Counted from the stretch's first letter, positions 34,480-44,174 are shown. The stretch is 64,000 nucleotides of DNA from Phycisphaerae bacterium (GCA_018003015.1 JAGNEZ010000015.1:49449-113448); one strand, 5' to 3'. Translations and numbers: made by a program. The notes: generated by a model not told the origin, from the sequence alone.

Positions 34480-36426
34480 TCAGTACTCGTTCTTCCGGCC
34501 CACGCGGATCCGGAACACCTGCGAGCCCTGAACCTGGAACCCGGCTTCGTGCTGGACGGTCAGCGCCTCGGTGAAGGGCTGCACGTCGTTGCGCCGCGCG
34601 TCGGCCACAATCTGCTGGCGAAACGTCGGGAGCTCCGGCATCTCGGTCCTGCCGATGGCCACACCGTTGTCCGGCAAGGTCAGGTGCATGTAGAAACGGT
34701 CATCCTGGAACGTGGCCGCCAGGTTGACCGCCTTCAAGGCATCGCTGAGGTTCTCCGCCCGCCACAGCTGCGGTTTCTCCGCCCGGAGGGCGGCCAGATG
34801 CCCCTGAACGGATCCGACAACCAGCTGATACTCGCCGTTCGGCAGCTCCCTGGGCAATTCGAGGTCGTAGCTTGACTCCGTATAAGCCGGCTGCTGGAAA
34901 AGATGGAACCAGCGAACCCGAACGGTGACCTTCTCGCCGGGCTTGAAGCTCGTCCGCACCAGCTGGGCCCGCTCCATCCGGGCGGCCTTGGCTCCCGCCT
35001 CGATGTTCACGTCCACCTTGACCTTGGCGACCTTCAACTGGCCAAAAGAGGTATTGGTCAACGTCATCACCGGAACGAGGATGTCGCTGACCATGCTGGC
35101 GGTGCCAACCATACTGGTAAAGTTGGCGGTCTTGAAGGTACCCAGGCCCTCGAACTCGACAGCGACGCTGTATTTGACCACGTGCTCCTCGGGCAGGCCG
35201 CTGTGCGAGAAGATGCTTTCCTCCACCCCGCTGACCAAGGCGCTGGCCGCGTAATCGCGCTCGCGGACAACGTTGTACTTGAACACCTGCCGGCCACGAA
35301 TGTCGTTCACCGTTACCTCCAGCGGGGTGGTCTTCGGCATATCGCCGACAACACCGAACACGCCGCTGCTTTCGTCGCCCCAGAGCGTACCCACGGTTCG
35401 GAGGGCGGCGCCGAGCTTGTTCGAGCGAGCCACGGACGGAATCACCGTGTGGATCATGCCGGTTGCCAGGGGTAGCTCGGTAAAGCCGGTGCTTGACATC
35501 GAATGGCCGAAGCCCAGCACCTTGTTGCCGATCACCTCGGTGCAGGTTCCCAGAGCCTCCATCATCATGTCACCAGTCATGATCGGGATACAGAGGGCCG
35601 AACCCGGCTCGAGAACGACCTGATCCGCGGACGGCGCGGAAGCCGCAGAAGTACTGGGCCCGCCGGAGGCCACCAGCGTGAAGCCCTTGGGCTCGAACCG
35701 CTCGCGCAGCCGGGCAAAGGTTCGCTCGCTGGCACCGGAGACCATGATCGGCATCAGCAACGGACGCAACTGGTCGGAAACGCCCGGCGACCGGACCGCG
35801 GGGCGGGCATGCGCGCAAATCTCGTCGTTGAATACGCTGAACCGAGAAGACGCATCAATGGGCTCGCTGAAAGAACGGGCCATCAACTCGCCGATCGGAA
35901 TGCCCCGACCCAACACTGAGGACGCACTGCTGCTCGCGTCGCCCAAAATGGGAACGATCGGCTTGGGGCGCTTCTGAGGATCACGCACGGCCGGGATGGG
36001 CAGCATCTGGGTAATCGGCTGGATGCCGCAGATGGGATCCTTGTTCATCGACCACCCATAGGCCACCGCCCCGATCATCCGGTCGCGGCCGGTGGCATCC
36101 TTGATGTAGCAGGGCGAACCACTCATACCCCCAATGATTCCGGTGTGCTCCAGATTCAAACCCGAGCAGCGAGCCAAAATCACGTCCTGTTTGGCGTAGA
36201 AGGCGTTCCGCATGACCGAGATGATCTCGACGTTGAACGTCTCGATCTTCGTACCGGACATGATCGTCCGACCATGACCCTTCATGCCAGGCTGCAACTC
36301 ATCAGGGGACATGTAACGCGTCCTGTCCACCTCTCCGACGAGCATCGACATCCGAGAAGGGGGCCCCAAGACCAACGCGAGGAAAGCAAGAATCAGGGCA
36401 ACAGCCCACCGAGCCACACCGCGCAT
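34480..36426 (-). CDS. S55 (SpoIVB-type) peptidase-domain protein
   Basis: 648 codons from ATG 36426 with GGGAGG about 8 bases upstream. A membrane or signal helix occupies residues 5-22. The N-terminal half is a SpoIVB S55 domain: PDELQPGMKGHGRTIMSGTKIETFNVEI with His51, then HTGIIGGMSGSPCYIKD with a Ser of GMSGSP near residues 102-104, and MIGAVAYGWSMNKDPICGIQPI. These are the catalytic-site motifs of the sporulation protease SpoIVB. The C-terminal 300 residues are beta-rich and of unknown function. Planctomycetes do not sporulate, so a regulatory or envelope role is inferred, as for other S55 proteins outside Firmicutes. There is no PDZ domain. Confidence 0.82.
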   Translation of the reverse strand: MRGVARWAVALILAFLALVLGPPSRMSMLVGEVDRTRYMSPDELQPGMKGHGRTIMSGTKIETFNVEIISVMRNAFYAKQDVILARCSGLNLEHTGIIGGMSGSPCYIKDATGRDRMIGAVAYGWSMNKDPICGIQPITQMLPIPAVRDPQKRPKPIVPILGDASSSASSVLGRGIPIGELMARSFSEPIDASSRFSVFNDEICAHARPAVRSPGVSDQLRPLLMPIMVSGASERTFARLRERFEPKGFTLVASGGPSTSAASAPSADQVVLEPGSALCIPIMTGDMMMEALGTCTEVIGNKVLGFGHSMSSTGFTELPLATGMIHTVIPSVARSNKLGAALRTVGTLWGDESSGVFGVVGDMPKTTPLEVTVNDIRGRQVFKYNVVRERDYAASALVSGVEESIFSHSGLPEEHVVKYSVAVEFEGLGTFKTANFTSMVGTASMVSDILVPVMTLTNTSFGQLKVAKVKVDVNIEAGAKAARMERAQLVRTSFKPGEKVTVRVRWFHLFQQPAYTESSYDLELPRELPNGEYQLVVGSVQGHLAALRAEKPQLWRAENLSDALKAVNLAATFQDDRFYMHLTLPDNGVAIGRTEMPELPTFRQQIVADARRNDVQPFTEALTVQHEAGFQVQGSQVFRIRVGRKNEY

Positions 36427-36718
36427 ATCGATCCTCCCTGGCTGCCGCCCCCCGGTGCGGCACTCTAGCCTGTAACCCCTCGGGCTGCAACCGTCGCACC
36501 CCTCCATTAACCCTCACCCCGCCGATAACCACCCGCTTTACACAGCTTCCTCAATTTGACGTATCGGCCAGCCGATCTTACGATATTGGACAATTGAATC
36601 TGCGGTTCGCCGGTTGGCCGTCGTGCTCCACCGGCAACCCCCTGGCCTGTCGCGAAGCCCGCACCCTGTCGCGTGCGGCTTTCGCCACCGGCCTGGCGAA
36701 GATGACCAGGTCTTTCCC

Positions 36719-37447
36719 GTGAACGAGCAACAAACCCTGCAAGCGGTGCAGGAAGCGATCGGCTATCGCTTCTCCGACCCGAATCTCCTGCTCACCGCCC
36801 TGACCCACGCATCCAGCACCGACTCCCGCGTCAATAGCAACGAGCGCCTGGAATTCCTGGGCGATGCGATCTTGGGCGTGGTGGTCTGCGCGAATCTCTT
36901 CGAAACCTTCCCCGATTACCTCGAGGGCGAATTGACCAAGATCAAATCCGCGGTCGTCTCGCGACGAACTTGTGCGCGCGTGGCCCGGGATCTTGACCTC
37001 CACCACCACCTGCTCCTCGGCAAAGGCATGAGCGGCCGAGCCCAATTGCCCGATTCGCTCGCCGCCGCCGCCCTGGAAGCCGTGATCGCGGCCGTCTACC
37101 TCGACTGCCGCGATCTGAACCGGGTCCGCCAATTCATCCTCGACACCACCTCGAAGTACATCCGCGAGGCGAGCGAATCCGCCCATCAACGGAACTTCAA
37201 GTCACAGCTCCAACAGTATGCGCAGCAGGTACTTGGGGCTACTCCGAACTACGAGTTGCTGGACGAAAAAGGCCCCGACCACAGCAAGTGCTTCGAGATC
37301 AGCGTCGTCATTCGGGGGCACCGGTACGGCAGCGCCTGGGGACCCTCCAAGAAGGAGGCCGAACAGAAGGCCGCCTACACCGCCCTCCAGGAACTTGCAG
37401 CCCTCGATCCCTCAGAGGAATACGAGCCGGAGCTGGAGACGGGGTGA
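36719..37447 (+). CDS. rnc: Ribonuclease III
   Basis: 242 codons if started at the GTG at 36719, which puts the first helix (NEQQTLQAVQEAIGYRF) at the expected place; the frame extends upstream but without a better start. The catalytic signature ERLEFLGDAILG is intact near residue 43, with HASS before it and the second acidic cluster AAALEAVIAAVYLD. A double-stranded RNA binding domain follows (FKSQLQQYAQQVLGATPNYELL, WGPSKKEAEQKAAYTAL). RNase III cuts rRNA precursors and double-stranded RNA. It is the first of four plus-strand genes that end with hisA. The start lies about 290 bases from the divergent S55 gene. Confidence 0.95.
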   Translation: MNEQQTLQAVQEAIGYRFSDPNLLLTALTHASSTDSRVNSNERLEFLGDAILGVVVCANLFETFPDYLEGELTKIKSAVVSRRTCARVARDLDLHHHLLLGKGMSGRAQLPDSLAAAALEAVIAAVYLDCRDLNRVRQFILDTTSKYIREASESAHQRNFKSQLQQYAQQVLGATPNYELLDEKGPDHSKCFEISVVIRGHRYGSAWGPSKKEAEQKAAYTALQELAALDPSEEYEPELETG

Positions 37448-37477
37448 GCACGAGCATGAGAGGGGTGACGAGCCCAG

Positions 37478-38203
37478 ATGAAGATTCCCTCACCCGTCCA
37501 CCGCTGGTCCATGACCCCCAAGGCTGCCGTCCGGCTCCAGCAACGACTGGCACAACGGGTCAGAATTGAGCCTCTTCGCCCCGACATCCGCGTCGTGGCC
37601 GGCGTCGACATCGCCTTCAGTCCCGATGGCAGGCACGCGCTGGCAGGCGTCGTGCTCTACGATCTGCGGGAGTCGTGTGTGACCGAGACACAACTCGCCT
37701 GGCGCCCGACGAGGTTTCCGTACGTACCCGGCCTACTGAGCTTTCGCGAGGCCCCAGCCGCCCTGGCCGCCATTCGCAGACTCCGGCAGGAACCAGACGT
37801 CTTCCTCCTCGATGCTCAAGGCATGGCCCATCCCCGTCGACTCGGCCTGGCCAGCCATGTCGGCCTGCTGCTCGATCGACCGACCATCGGGTGCGCCAAG
37901 AGTCGGCTGTGCGGCCAGCATGACGATCCACCCGCCGCCGCCGGGCGATCCGTGCATCTTTTTGACGATCATGAGGTTATCGGTGCCGTCCTCAGGACCC
38001 GCCCACATGTCAAGCCCCTCTACGTGAGCGTCGGACATCGCGTCACGCTGGATGACGCGAGCCGCGTCGTGATGGCCTGCGTGACCCGGTTTCGCCTTCC
38101 CGAGCCAACCCGCCGAGCCCACATGCTCGTAACCCGACACCGCACCGACACTCCACCTGGGCTCTTCCGCCAGCATGACAGCGACCGCCAAGCGGCCCCT
38201 TGA
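37478..38203 (+). CDS. nfi: Endonuclease V
   Basis: 241 codons. Family motifs in order: VVAGVDIAFSPDG with Asp44, YVPGLLSFREAPA with the catalytic Glu, FLLDAQGMAHPRRLGLASHVG with Asp112, and TIGCAKSRLCG. Endonuclease V cuts near deoxyinosine in DNA and inosine in RNA, part of alternative excision repair. Length agrees with the family (220-240). It begins 30 bases after rnc, and the two may be cotranscribed. The next gene's ribosome binding site starts about 65 bases after this stop. Confidence 0.93.
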   Translation: MKIPSPVHRWSMTPKAAVRLQQRLAQRVRIEPLRPDIRVVAGVDIAFSPDGRHALAGVVLYDLRESCVTETQLAWRPTRFPYVPGLLSFREAPAALAAIRRLRQEPDVFLLDAQGMAHPRRLGLASHVGLLLDRPTIGCAKSRLCGQHDDPPAAAGRSVHLFDDHEVIGAVLRTRPHVKPLYVSVGHRVTLDDASRVVMACVTRFRLPEPTRRAHMLVTRHRTDTPPGLFRQHDSDRQAAP

Positions 38204-38282
38204 CCTTCAGTCCGGTCCGACGACAATCATGAGGTGTGTCCGTAGGGACCGGCCGCAAGTCTCCCCGCCGGGAGGTTCGAAT

Positions 38283-39530
38283 ATGGTCAGGGACCCCCTC
38301 GGTCTGGGACATCATTCGGGTCGCATGCCCCGCGTTCTGCTCCGCACTTGCGGTGCCATACTCCTTGTCGCGCCAATGACTTGGGCTCAGCCCGCAGCCC
38401 AACCTGCCACCCAGGCCTGCCCCAACGACGTCGTCGTGGTCGAGGCCGAAGGGGAGGGCATGGACAAGGAACAGGCGACCAGAGCCGCCTTGCGCGCCGC
38501 CCTCGAAAGGGGCGGCAAGGTCGAGATCTTCTCTGAAACGAAAGTGGAGAATTTTCAGCTAATCCACGACACGATCCTCAGCCGAGCCCTCGGCCTCGTC
38601 ACCGACTTCAAGGTCCTGCAGGAGAAACAGATCGTCGGCGGTACTTGGATGGTGAAGATCAGGGCTCAGGTTTCCAGGAGCCTGCTCAGGGAGAACTGGG
38701 CCGCCATTAAGAACCTGCTGAACCAGGTCGGCCGACCCAAGATCATGGTGAACATCCTGGAGACGATCGATAGCAGGCCTGAGAAGCAGAGCATCCTTGA
38801 GACCAAGATTGAGGAACGGCTGCTCAAGAGCGGTTTTGACCTGGTCGCCCGCGCGGCCGTCGACGTCACCAAGCGAAAGGAACTCGACGACGCGGTGGCC
38901 ACCAACAATGTGGCCAGAATGCAGGCGTTGGCCAAGGACAGCGAGGCACACATCTTCATCGTGGGCACCGCGAATGCCAACCCGGCCGGCGTCGAGGAAC
39001 CCTACGGCGTCAGGATCGCCTTCTACAATTGCGACGTGCAGCTCAAGGCATACTACACGGACAGTGCCAAGATCCTAGCCAGCAAAGGCATCCCGGTGAC
39101 CCGTGGCGGGGCCCAGGGTCACAAGGAGTTCAGCCCCCAGGCCGGCAAGATGGCTCTGGACTTCGCCGGGCAGGCGGTGGTCAACGACCTCTATGCCCAG
39201 GTCATGGAGCAGTGGGCGACCCAGATCACCGGGGGCGGCGAGCTGATCCTTGAGATCCAGGGAGCTCACTTCAAGGTCGCCAACGCCCTGAGGAAAGCCG
39301 TCGCCGAGCTGAAGGGCGTCAACAGCGTGAACATGAAGCTCACCAAAGGGATCGCTTCGTTCCACATCAACGCCAGGATGTCCGCTCAGGACCTGGCCGA
39401 GAGACTCAGCGAAGGTGAGCTCGATCGATTGATCGAGATCCTGGACCTCAAGCTCAACCGAATTCAAGGCAAGGTGAGGGGCGAAGCCACAGGCGGCAGC
39501 GAGAACAAGGGTGAAGTCAGGGAACAGTGA
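38283..39530 (+). CDS. Exported FlgT/LPP20-like protein
   Basis: 415 codons from ATG 38283, with GGGAGG 7 bases upstream; the frame is open earlier (38175), overlapping nfi. A signal-like segment (VLLRTCGAILLVAPMTWAQ) precedes a FlgT N-terminal-type domain: VVVEAEGEGMDKEQATRAALRAALE, then VENFQLIHDTILSRALGLVTDFKVL and WMVKIRAQV. The middle resembles a FlgT or Tol-type Rossmann domain (RPKIMVNILETIDSRP, ILETKIEERLLKSGFDLV). The final 100 residues contain another alpha/beta module. FlgT-type proteins belong to flagellar or outer-membrane assemblies, but no flagellar genes are nearby. The hisA start lies 12 bases after its stop. Confidence 0.75.
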   Translation: MVRDPLGLGHHSGRMPRVLLRTCGAILLVAPMTWAQPAAQPATQACPNDVVVVEAEGEGMDKEQATRAALRAALERGGKVEIFSETKVENFQLIHDTILSRALGLVTDFKVLQEKQIVGGTWMVKIRAQVSRSLLRENWAAIKNLLNQVGRPKIMVNILETIDSRPEKQSILETKIEERLLKSGFDLVARAAVDVTKRKELDDAVATNNVARMQALAKDSEAHIFIVGTANANPAGVEEPYGVRIAFYNCDVQLKAYYTDSAKILASKGIPVTRGGAQGHKEFSPQAGKMALDFAGQAVVNDLYAQVMEQWATQITGGGELILEIQGAHFKVANALRKAVAELKGVNSVNMKLTKGIASFHINARMSAQDLAERLSEGELDRLIEILDLKLNRIQGKVRGEATGGSENKGEVREQ

Positions 39531-39541
39531 AGGAGCCGCTA

Positions 39542-40264
39542 ATGGACATCCTGCCGGCCATCGATCTGCGGGAAGGCAAATGCGTTCGTCTGCTGCAAGG
39601 AGACTATGCCCAGCAGATCGACTATGCCGATGACCCCGTGGCCGTGGCCAAGACCTTTGAGCAAGCCGGGGCCCGGTGGCTGCATGTCGTCGACCTGGAC
39701 GGTGCCCGCGAGGGGCGGTTGTGCAACCTGCCCGTCATCGAGCGGATGATGAAGGAGACGTCGCTCAAGCTGGAAGTGGGCGGCGGTCTGCGCGAGGTCG
39801 AGGTGATTGAGTCACTGCTGGCCAGCGGAACGGCTCGTTGCGTGGTCGGTACCAAGGCCCTGGAGGACTGGCCCTGGTTCGATGCCCTGGTCCACCGCCC
39901 GAGCTGCGCCGGGCACATCGCCCTGGGGCTTGACGCCCGCGAGAACCGCCTGGCGGTACACGGCTGGACGAAGGAGCTCCGCGCGACCGCCCTTCAGGTG
40001 GCCGAGCGGGTCATGGAGTGGCCGCTGGCCGCAATCATCTACACAGACATCGGCCGCGACGGTATGCTCCTCGGCCCGAACATCGAGGCCACCAGGATAC
40101 TGGCCGGATACTCGAAAATACCGGTCATCGCCTCAGGCGGCGTGACCGACCTGAACGACGTCCGCCGCCTGGCCGGCCTGCCTCTCCTGGGCATCATCAT
40201 CGGTCGGGCGATCTACGAGAAGCAGATCAACTTGGCTGAGGCCATTGGCGTCGTACGCGGATAA
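39542..40264 (+). CDS. hisA: HisA phosphoribosylformimino isomerase
   Basis: 240 codons from ATG 39542, with AAGGAG 6 bases upstream (a GTG at 39527 is less likely). HisA converts ProFAR to PRFAR in histidine biosynthesis by an Amadori rearrangement. Catalytic Asp8 in PAIDLREGKCVRLLQGD and the second Asp in ALGLDAREN are both present. Phosphate-binding loops GGGLREVE, GRDGMLLGPN and ASGGVTDLNDV mark the half-barrel repeats. No other his gene is in the window; upstream are rnc, nfi and a FlgT-like gene. The closest neighbour starts 12 bases before it, so it is probably cotranscribed with the FlgT-like gene. Confidence 0.95.
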   Translation: MDILPAIDLREGKCVRLLQGDYAQQIDYADDPVAVAKTFEQAGARWLHVVDLDGAREGRLCNLPVIERMMKETSLKLEVGGGLREVEVIESLLASGTARCVVGTKALEDWPWFDALVHRPSCAGHIALGLDARENRLAVHGWTKELRATALQVAERVMEWPLAAIIYTDIGRDGMLLGPNIEATRILAGYSKIPVIASGGVTDLNDVRRLAGLPLLGIIIGRAIYEKQINLAEAIGVVRG

Positions 40265-40474
40265 GGGCCTGGCATCGGCCCTCGCCCATCCCGTGCCGAT
40301 CACCCGCCCTCTCTTCGCCGCCCGCCCCCTGCCGGCCCAATCCGCATCGTCCTTCGCCACCTGGCGGAGCGGTGGGCCAGGCGGGAGGTATACCCGGCGA
40401 GCATCGATATCGGCGTGAAGCCCATGGGCCTGCGCTGCGCCCCTCCTTGCCCGCGGCCGCCAAGGGGCCCCTGC

Positions 40475-42616
40475 TCACGGTTCCCCGGTGGCCGCCATCA
40501 CCGCCTCCCACAACCCCCTCCCGCCAGCGGCGTTGGTCATGATCACCAGACCCGAGCCGCGTTGCCGGTCGAACTCGCAGTAGCAGCGAAAGCCGGTGCC
40601 GTTCGAACCGCCGTGATGGATGCGATCTCCGGACTCGGTGGCGTCCATCGCCCAGCCCAGGCCCCAGTAGAGGTCCTTCGAAAGCCGCTTGCCCGAGCGA
40701 ACGATCGACTCGCGACCTTCAGCCCGCGTGGTCCGGGTGAGCATGGCCTTGATCGACGCCTCGCTCAGCGAGTGGGGCGCGGATCGGTCTTGCCGGATCA
40801 TCTCGATCAAGAAAACGGCGTATTCGGCCGGAGTGCAGTAGAGCGAGAAAGCCGAGTTGGGCTCGCGGTACAACGGGCGCTTGGGTCGGACCTTGCCCTG
40901 CTCGTCGTGACCCGCGGCCGCGAGCTGGTCAAACCGGTCCTGCCATGCGTAGCTACTGGCCGTGATCCCGAGCGGATCGAAGAGTGTTCGCCGGAGATAC
41001 GGTTCCATCAGCTCGCCGGTGATGCGCTCGATGACCCGCTGAAGGTACAGGAACCCCTCGCCCGAGTAGGTGAACTTCGTGCCCGGATCGTGCACCAGGG
41101 TCAACGGCCCCCCGGCGGTCAAGCCACCCTTCCGCCAGTTGGGCAGGCCGGTCCTGTGCGAGAGCACCATCCGCGCGGTGATCAGCAGGTGCCGGGGCTC
41201 GTCGGGCAGATACGGCTTGTCAAGGTACTCCACGAGCGGTCGGTCCAGGTCCAGTTTGCCTTGCTCGACAAGCTTCATCGCTGCATAGGCAAAGGGCAGC
41301 TTGCTCATGGAGGCGGCCTCGAAAACGGTCTGGCCATCCACGGGCCTGGGCTTGTCCGCGCTGCACACGCCGTATTGCCGCTCCCAGGAAATCCTCCCGT
41401 TCTCGATCCCCACGATCGACACGCCGGGAACCTTGTGCTTCGTCATCAGGCCGGGCACCAGCCCATCCAGCCGTTCGGGTAGCCACACCTCAGGATCCGC
41501 CGGCCGGCTCGCGCTCGCTTGCGTCTGGCATGCAGGCATGGCTTCGATCAGTCGCCGCACCAGACCACCGAACTGGGGACGACTGACCCGCCAACCGTTC
41601 TTGACGTCGGTGTCCACGCGATGGACGATCACGAGATCCCAGGCCGGAACGATGAGGATGTAGTGCCCGCCGGCACCACGGGCCGAGTAGCTCCCCTTGG
41701 GCAGATCCACGCCCTCCAGGTGCTGACCGTGCAGCTCGGTCCACCACATGTACCCGTAGCCGCCGCGAGCTTCACCCTTCCCGTCGGTGACCGCCGAATA
41801 CGTGCGGAGGCTCTCCGCAACCCAGTCGGCGGGGATGATCTGGCGTCCATGCCACTTGCCGCCACGGAGAAACAGCAAGCCAAACCGGGCCAGATCGCGG
41901 GCGGTCATCCGGAACGGATACGCCGGATGCAGCGAAGAAACACCGGGCTCGTCCACGGCGTCCTCCGGGCGCAGATCTTCCATCTCCAGCGGCTCGGCAA
42001 TCAGACGCCGGAAGTCGTCGCCGACCCTGGATCCCGTGACGCGCCGGTAGATCGTCCCCAGGACGTTGAAGTCCCAGTTGTTGTAATACCAGAAGGTCCC
42101 GGGGGCGTGGCTGCCGCGCGCCGGCCGGGCTGCCTTCATGCTCTCCGTCTCGTAGTTGGCCGGGTGATAGACGCCGGACCTCGCTCGAAGCAGATCGGAG
42201 ATGGTAGCCTGCTTCTCGACCGCGGTCAGGCGCGGCTCGCTATCGTCGATCCCGAGTTCCGCCATCGTCTCGCCGAGACGGATCTCGCCCGCACGAACCC
42301 GAATGCCATACAGGGCGCTGAGCAGGCTCTTGCGCATGGAATGGATGTTGTAGCGTTTCTCGGTTTCACCCCATTCATGAACCACGCGTCCGCGCTGCAC
42401 GATCACCACCGCCGCCGACCCGATCGAGTCGGCGTACTCCCGGGCGCCCTGCAGGGCGGTGGGGGACCAGCCATACTGTTCCGGCGGACCGGGCTTTTCC
42501 CAGTGCCGGCCCGGGTAACGGTCTGCGTCCCGGGTCACGGTAGGCGGCTTGGGGCCGCAACCTGAGCCAAAGAGTGACAGGAGCGTTGCGGTGATGACGA
42601 TGCGGACCATCCTCAT
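40475..42616 (-). CDS. Lipoprotein with two tandem serine beta-lactamase-fold domains
   Basis: 713 codons from ATG 42616; the open frame continues to 42955 but the signal peptide fixes the start. Lipobox LFGSGC at Cys20. Domain 1 (about 45-385) has SMRK at 93-96 as SxxK, YYNN as the YxN-type motif and GAGGHYI later. Domain 2 (about 390-713) has SMSK as SxxK, YSGEGF as the Tyr motif and HHGGSNGTG as the third motif. Both copies therefore keep plausible active sites of class C/EstB/PBP4*-like enzymes. Likely hydrolases of esters, D-amino peptides or lactams at the cell envelope. Fusion of two full domains on one lipid anchor is uncommon. It is divergent from the binding-protein gene at 42955. 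Confidence 0.85.
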   Translation of the reverse strand: MRMVRIVITATLLSLFGSGCGPKPPTVTRDADRYPGRHWEKPGPPEQYGWSPTALQGAREYADSIGSAAVVIVQRGRVVHEWGETEKRYNIHSMRKSLLSALYGIRVRAGEIRLGETMAELGIDDSEPRLTAVEKQATISDLLRARSGVYHPANYETESMKAARPARGSHAPGTFWYYNNWDFNVLGTIYRRVTGSRVGDDFRRLIAEPLEMEDLRPEDAVDEPGVSSLHPAYPFRMTARDLARFGLLFLRGGKWHGRQIIPADWVAESLRTYSAVTDGKGEARGGYGYMWWTELHGQHLEGVDLPKGSYSARGAGGHYILIVPAWDLVIVHRVDTDVKNGWRVSRPQFGGLVRRLIEAMPACQTQASASRPADPEVWLPERLDGLVPGLMTKHKVPGVSIVGIENGRISWERQYGVCSADKPRPVDGQTVFEAASMSKLPFAYAAMKLVEQGKLDLDRPLVEYLDKPYLPDEPRHLLITARMVLSHRTGLPNWRKGGLTAGGPLTLVHDPGTKFTYSGEGFLYLQRVIERITGELMEPYLRRTLFDPLGITASSYAWQDRFDQLAAAGHDEQGKVRPKRPLYREPNSAFSLYCTPAEYAVFLIEMIRQDRSAPHSLSEASIKAMLTRTTRAEGRESIVRSGKRLSKDLYWGLGWAMDATESGDRIHHGGSNGTGFRCYCEFDRQRGSGLVIMTNAAGGRGLWEAVMAATGEP

Positions 42617-42954
42617 GGCGCAGAATCCCTTTCCAGTATCCCCCATCCGCCAAGGTATACCCGACAACACGATTCCGCAAAGGCCTTCCCTGGGCAACAG
42701 TACTGTCGTTGGCCCGAGCCGACCGCCGTCAACGCCAACACGACCGCCGCCGGCCGGTCTCAACAGCGGCATCAAACGTGGTCCCGCAATCGCAAGATCT
42801 TCGCGATCGCCCGACCGGGAAGGACAGATGGGCCGGCCACGTTTTCTCCCGGCAAGGTCGCTGGACCCGTGGTATTGCCCCCGCGCAAGATCGGTTATGA
42901 TGCTGGGCCTAGCTGCGGCCGGTGCGGGCCCATAGCGTGAATCGGGAGACGGCA
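42617..42954. other. Divergent promoter region (beta-lactamase-like / PotD-like)
   Basis: 338 bases between opposed starts, no gene. A TATGAT box at 42896-42901, preceded 17 bases earlier by a weak TATTGC, is a possible promoter for the plus-strand binding protein. A GGGAGA ribosome site precedes that ATG. Nothing else distinct is seen. Confidence 0.5.
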
Positions 42955-44064
42955 ATGAACGTCACCATGCGAGTTGTCCTGTCGATCAGCGTGATCCTGG
43001 CGTTCCTGACCGGCTGTGATCGAGCCCGCGAGCCCGGCAAACCGGCTCCGACGACCCAGCCAGCCGCCGCGGCCACGCCCGCCGGCAAGCAGGTCAATGT
43101 CTACATGTACTCGGAGTATATCGACCCCGAGATCCAGAAGTCCTTCGAAGAGGAGAGCGGGCTCAAAGTCCTTCTGGATGTCTATGAGTCAACCGAGGAA
43201 ATGCAGGCCAAGCTCCAGCAAGCCGGCGGGGATCGCCAATATGACGTCGTGGTCGTCTCGGACCACGCGATTCCGGTCCTGGTCAAGCTCAAGCTGATCC
43301 AGCCGCTGCCGGCAGACAGGATCCCCAATCGGGCCAACGTGGCGGAGCGTTTTCAGAACCCCTCGTACGACCCGGGCAGCAAGTACAGCCTGCCCTATCA
43401 GTGGGGCACGATGGGCCTGATCTACCGGAAGAACAAGGCGCCTCAGCTTGACCCGAGCTGGGCAGTCTTGTTCGAGACCGATAAGCAGCCCGGCCCGTTC
43501 GTGCTCATCGACTCGGTCCGCGACATGATCGCAGCCGCCCTGAAATATCAGGGCCACTCGATCAACACCCGCCAGCCTGAGCAACTCAAGGCGGCCGGTG
43601 AACTGATCCTCAAGGCCAAGAAAAGCCCCAAGATGGTGGCCTTCGAGGGCGGCGTCGGGGGCAAGAACAAGGTCGCATCCGGCGATGCGACCCTGGCCAT
43701 CGTCTACAACGGCGATGCCATCCGGGCTCTGGACGAGGATCCCAATCTGGAATTCGTGATTCCCAAGGAAGGAACGCTGATCTGGGTCGATGCGATGACC
43801 GTCCCAGCTCACGCCCCGAACCTGGAAGGAGCCTGCAAGTTCATCAACTACATCCTGAATGCCAAGATTGGCGCCCAGCTCTCGAACTTCAACCGGTACG
43901 CGACACCCAACGCCAAGTCGCTGCCGATGATCGAAGCCAAGGATCGCGACAACCCTCGCATCTACCCATCCGAGGAGCTCATGGCAAAGATGGAGTATCT
44001 GGAGGACCTGGGGAGCGACACCCAGCTCTACGACGAGACCTGGACGGCCGTCAAGTCACGGTGA
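42955..44064 (+). CDS. Spermidine/putrescine-type solute-binding lipoprotein
   Basis: 369 codons from ATG 42955 with GGGAGA upstream. Lipobox LTGC at Cys21 followed by a Pro/Ala/Thr-rich linker. The rest is a PotD-like periplasmic binding fold: VNVYMYSEYIDPEIQKSFEEESGLKVLLDVYES, DVVVVSDHAIPVLVKLKLIQPL, YSLPYQWGTMGLIYRK, GDATLAIVYNGDAI, and near the end PNLEGACKFINYIL. Proteins of this group deliver polyamines or similar amines to ABC permeases. No permease or ATPase gene of the Pot type is adjacent, so it is an orphan in this window; the genes may be elsewhere. It is alone on the strand before the beta-CASP gene, 110 bases away. Confidence 0.9.
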   Translation: MNVTMRVVLSISVILAFLTGCDRAREPGKPAPTTQPAAAATPAGKQVNVYMYSEYIDPEIQKSFEEESGLKVLLDVYESTEEMQAKLQQAGGDRQYDVVVVSDHAIPVLVKLKLIQPLPADRIPNRANVAERFQNPSYDPGSKYSLPYQWGTMGLIYRKNKAPQLDPSWAVLFETDKQPGPFVLIDSVRDMIAAALKYQGHSINTRQPEQLKAAGELILKAKKSPKMVAFEGGVGGKNKVASGDATLAIVYNGDAIRALDEDPNLEFVIPKEGTLIWVDAMTVPAHAPNLEGACKFINYILNAKIGAQLSNFNRYATPNAKSLPMIEAKDRDNPRIYPSEELMAKMEYLEDLGSDTQLYDETWTAVKSR

Positions 44065-44174
44065 CGGCCGGATCGGCAAGCAAGGATCGCCTGCCCCCGG
44101 ACGACACGGGCAGGGCTTCCTCAGTGGACGCTGTGGGATGGGATACGGCCCTTTAGTGGGCAGGAGTAAGGTCA

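Noticed and set aside
40415..42565. Two long plus-strand frames across the double beta-lactamase gene
   Set aside because: Both are antisense to a gene with clear lipobox and SxxK motifs; neither shows a fold or start signal.
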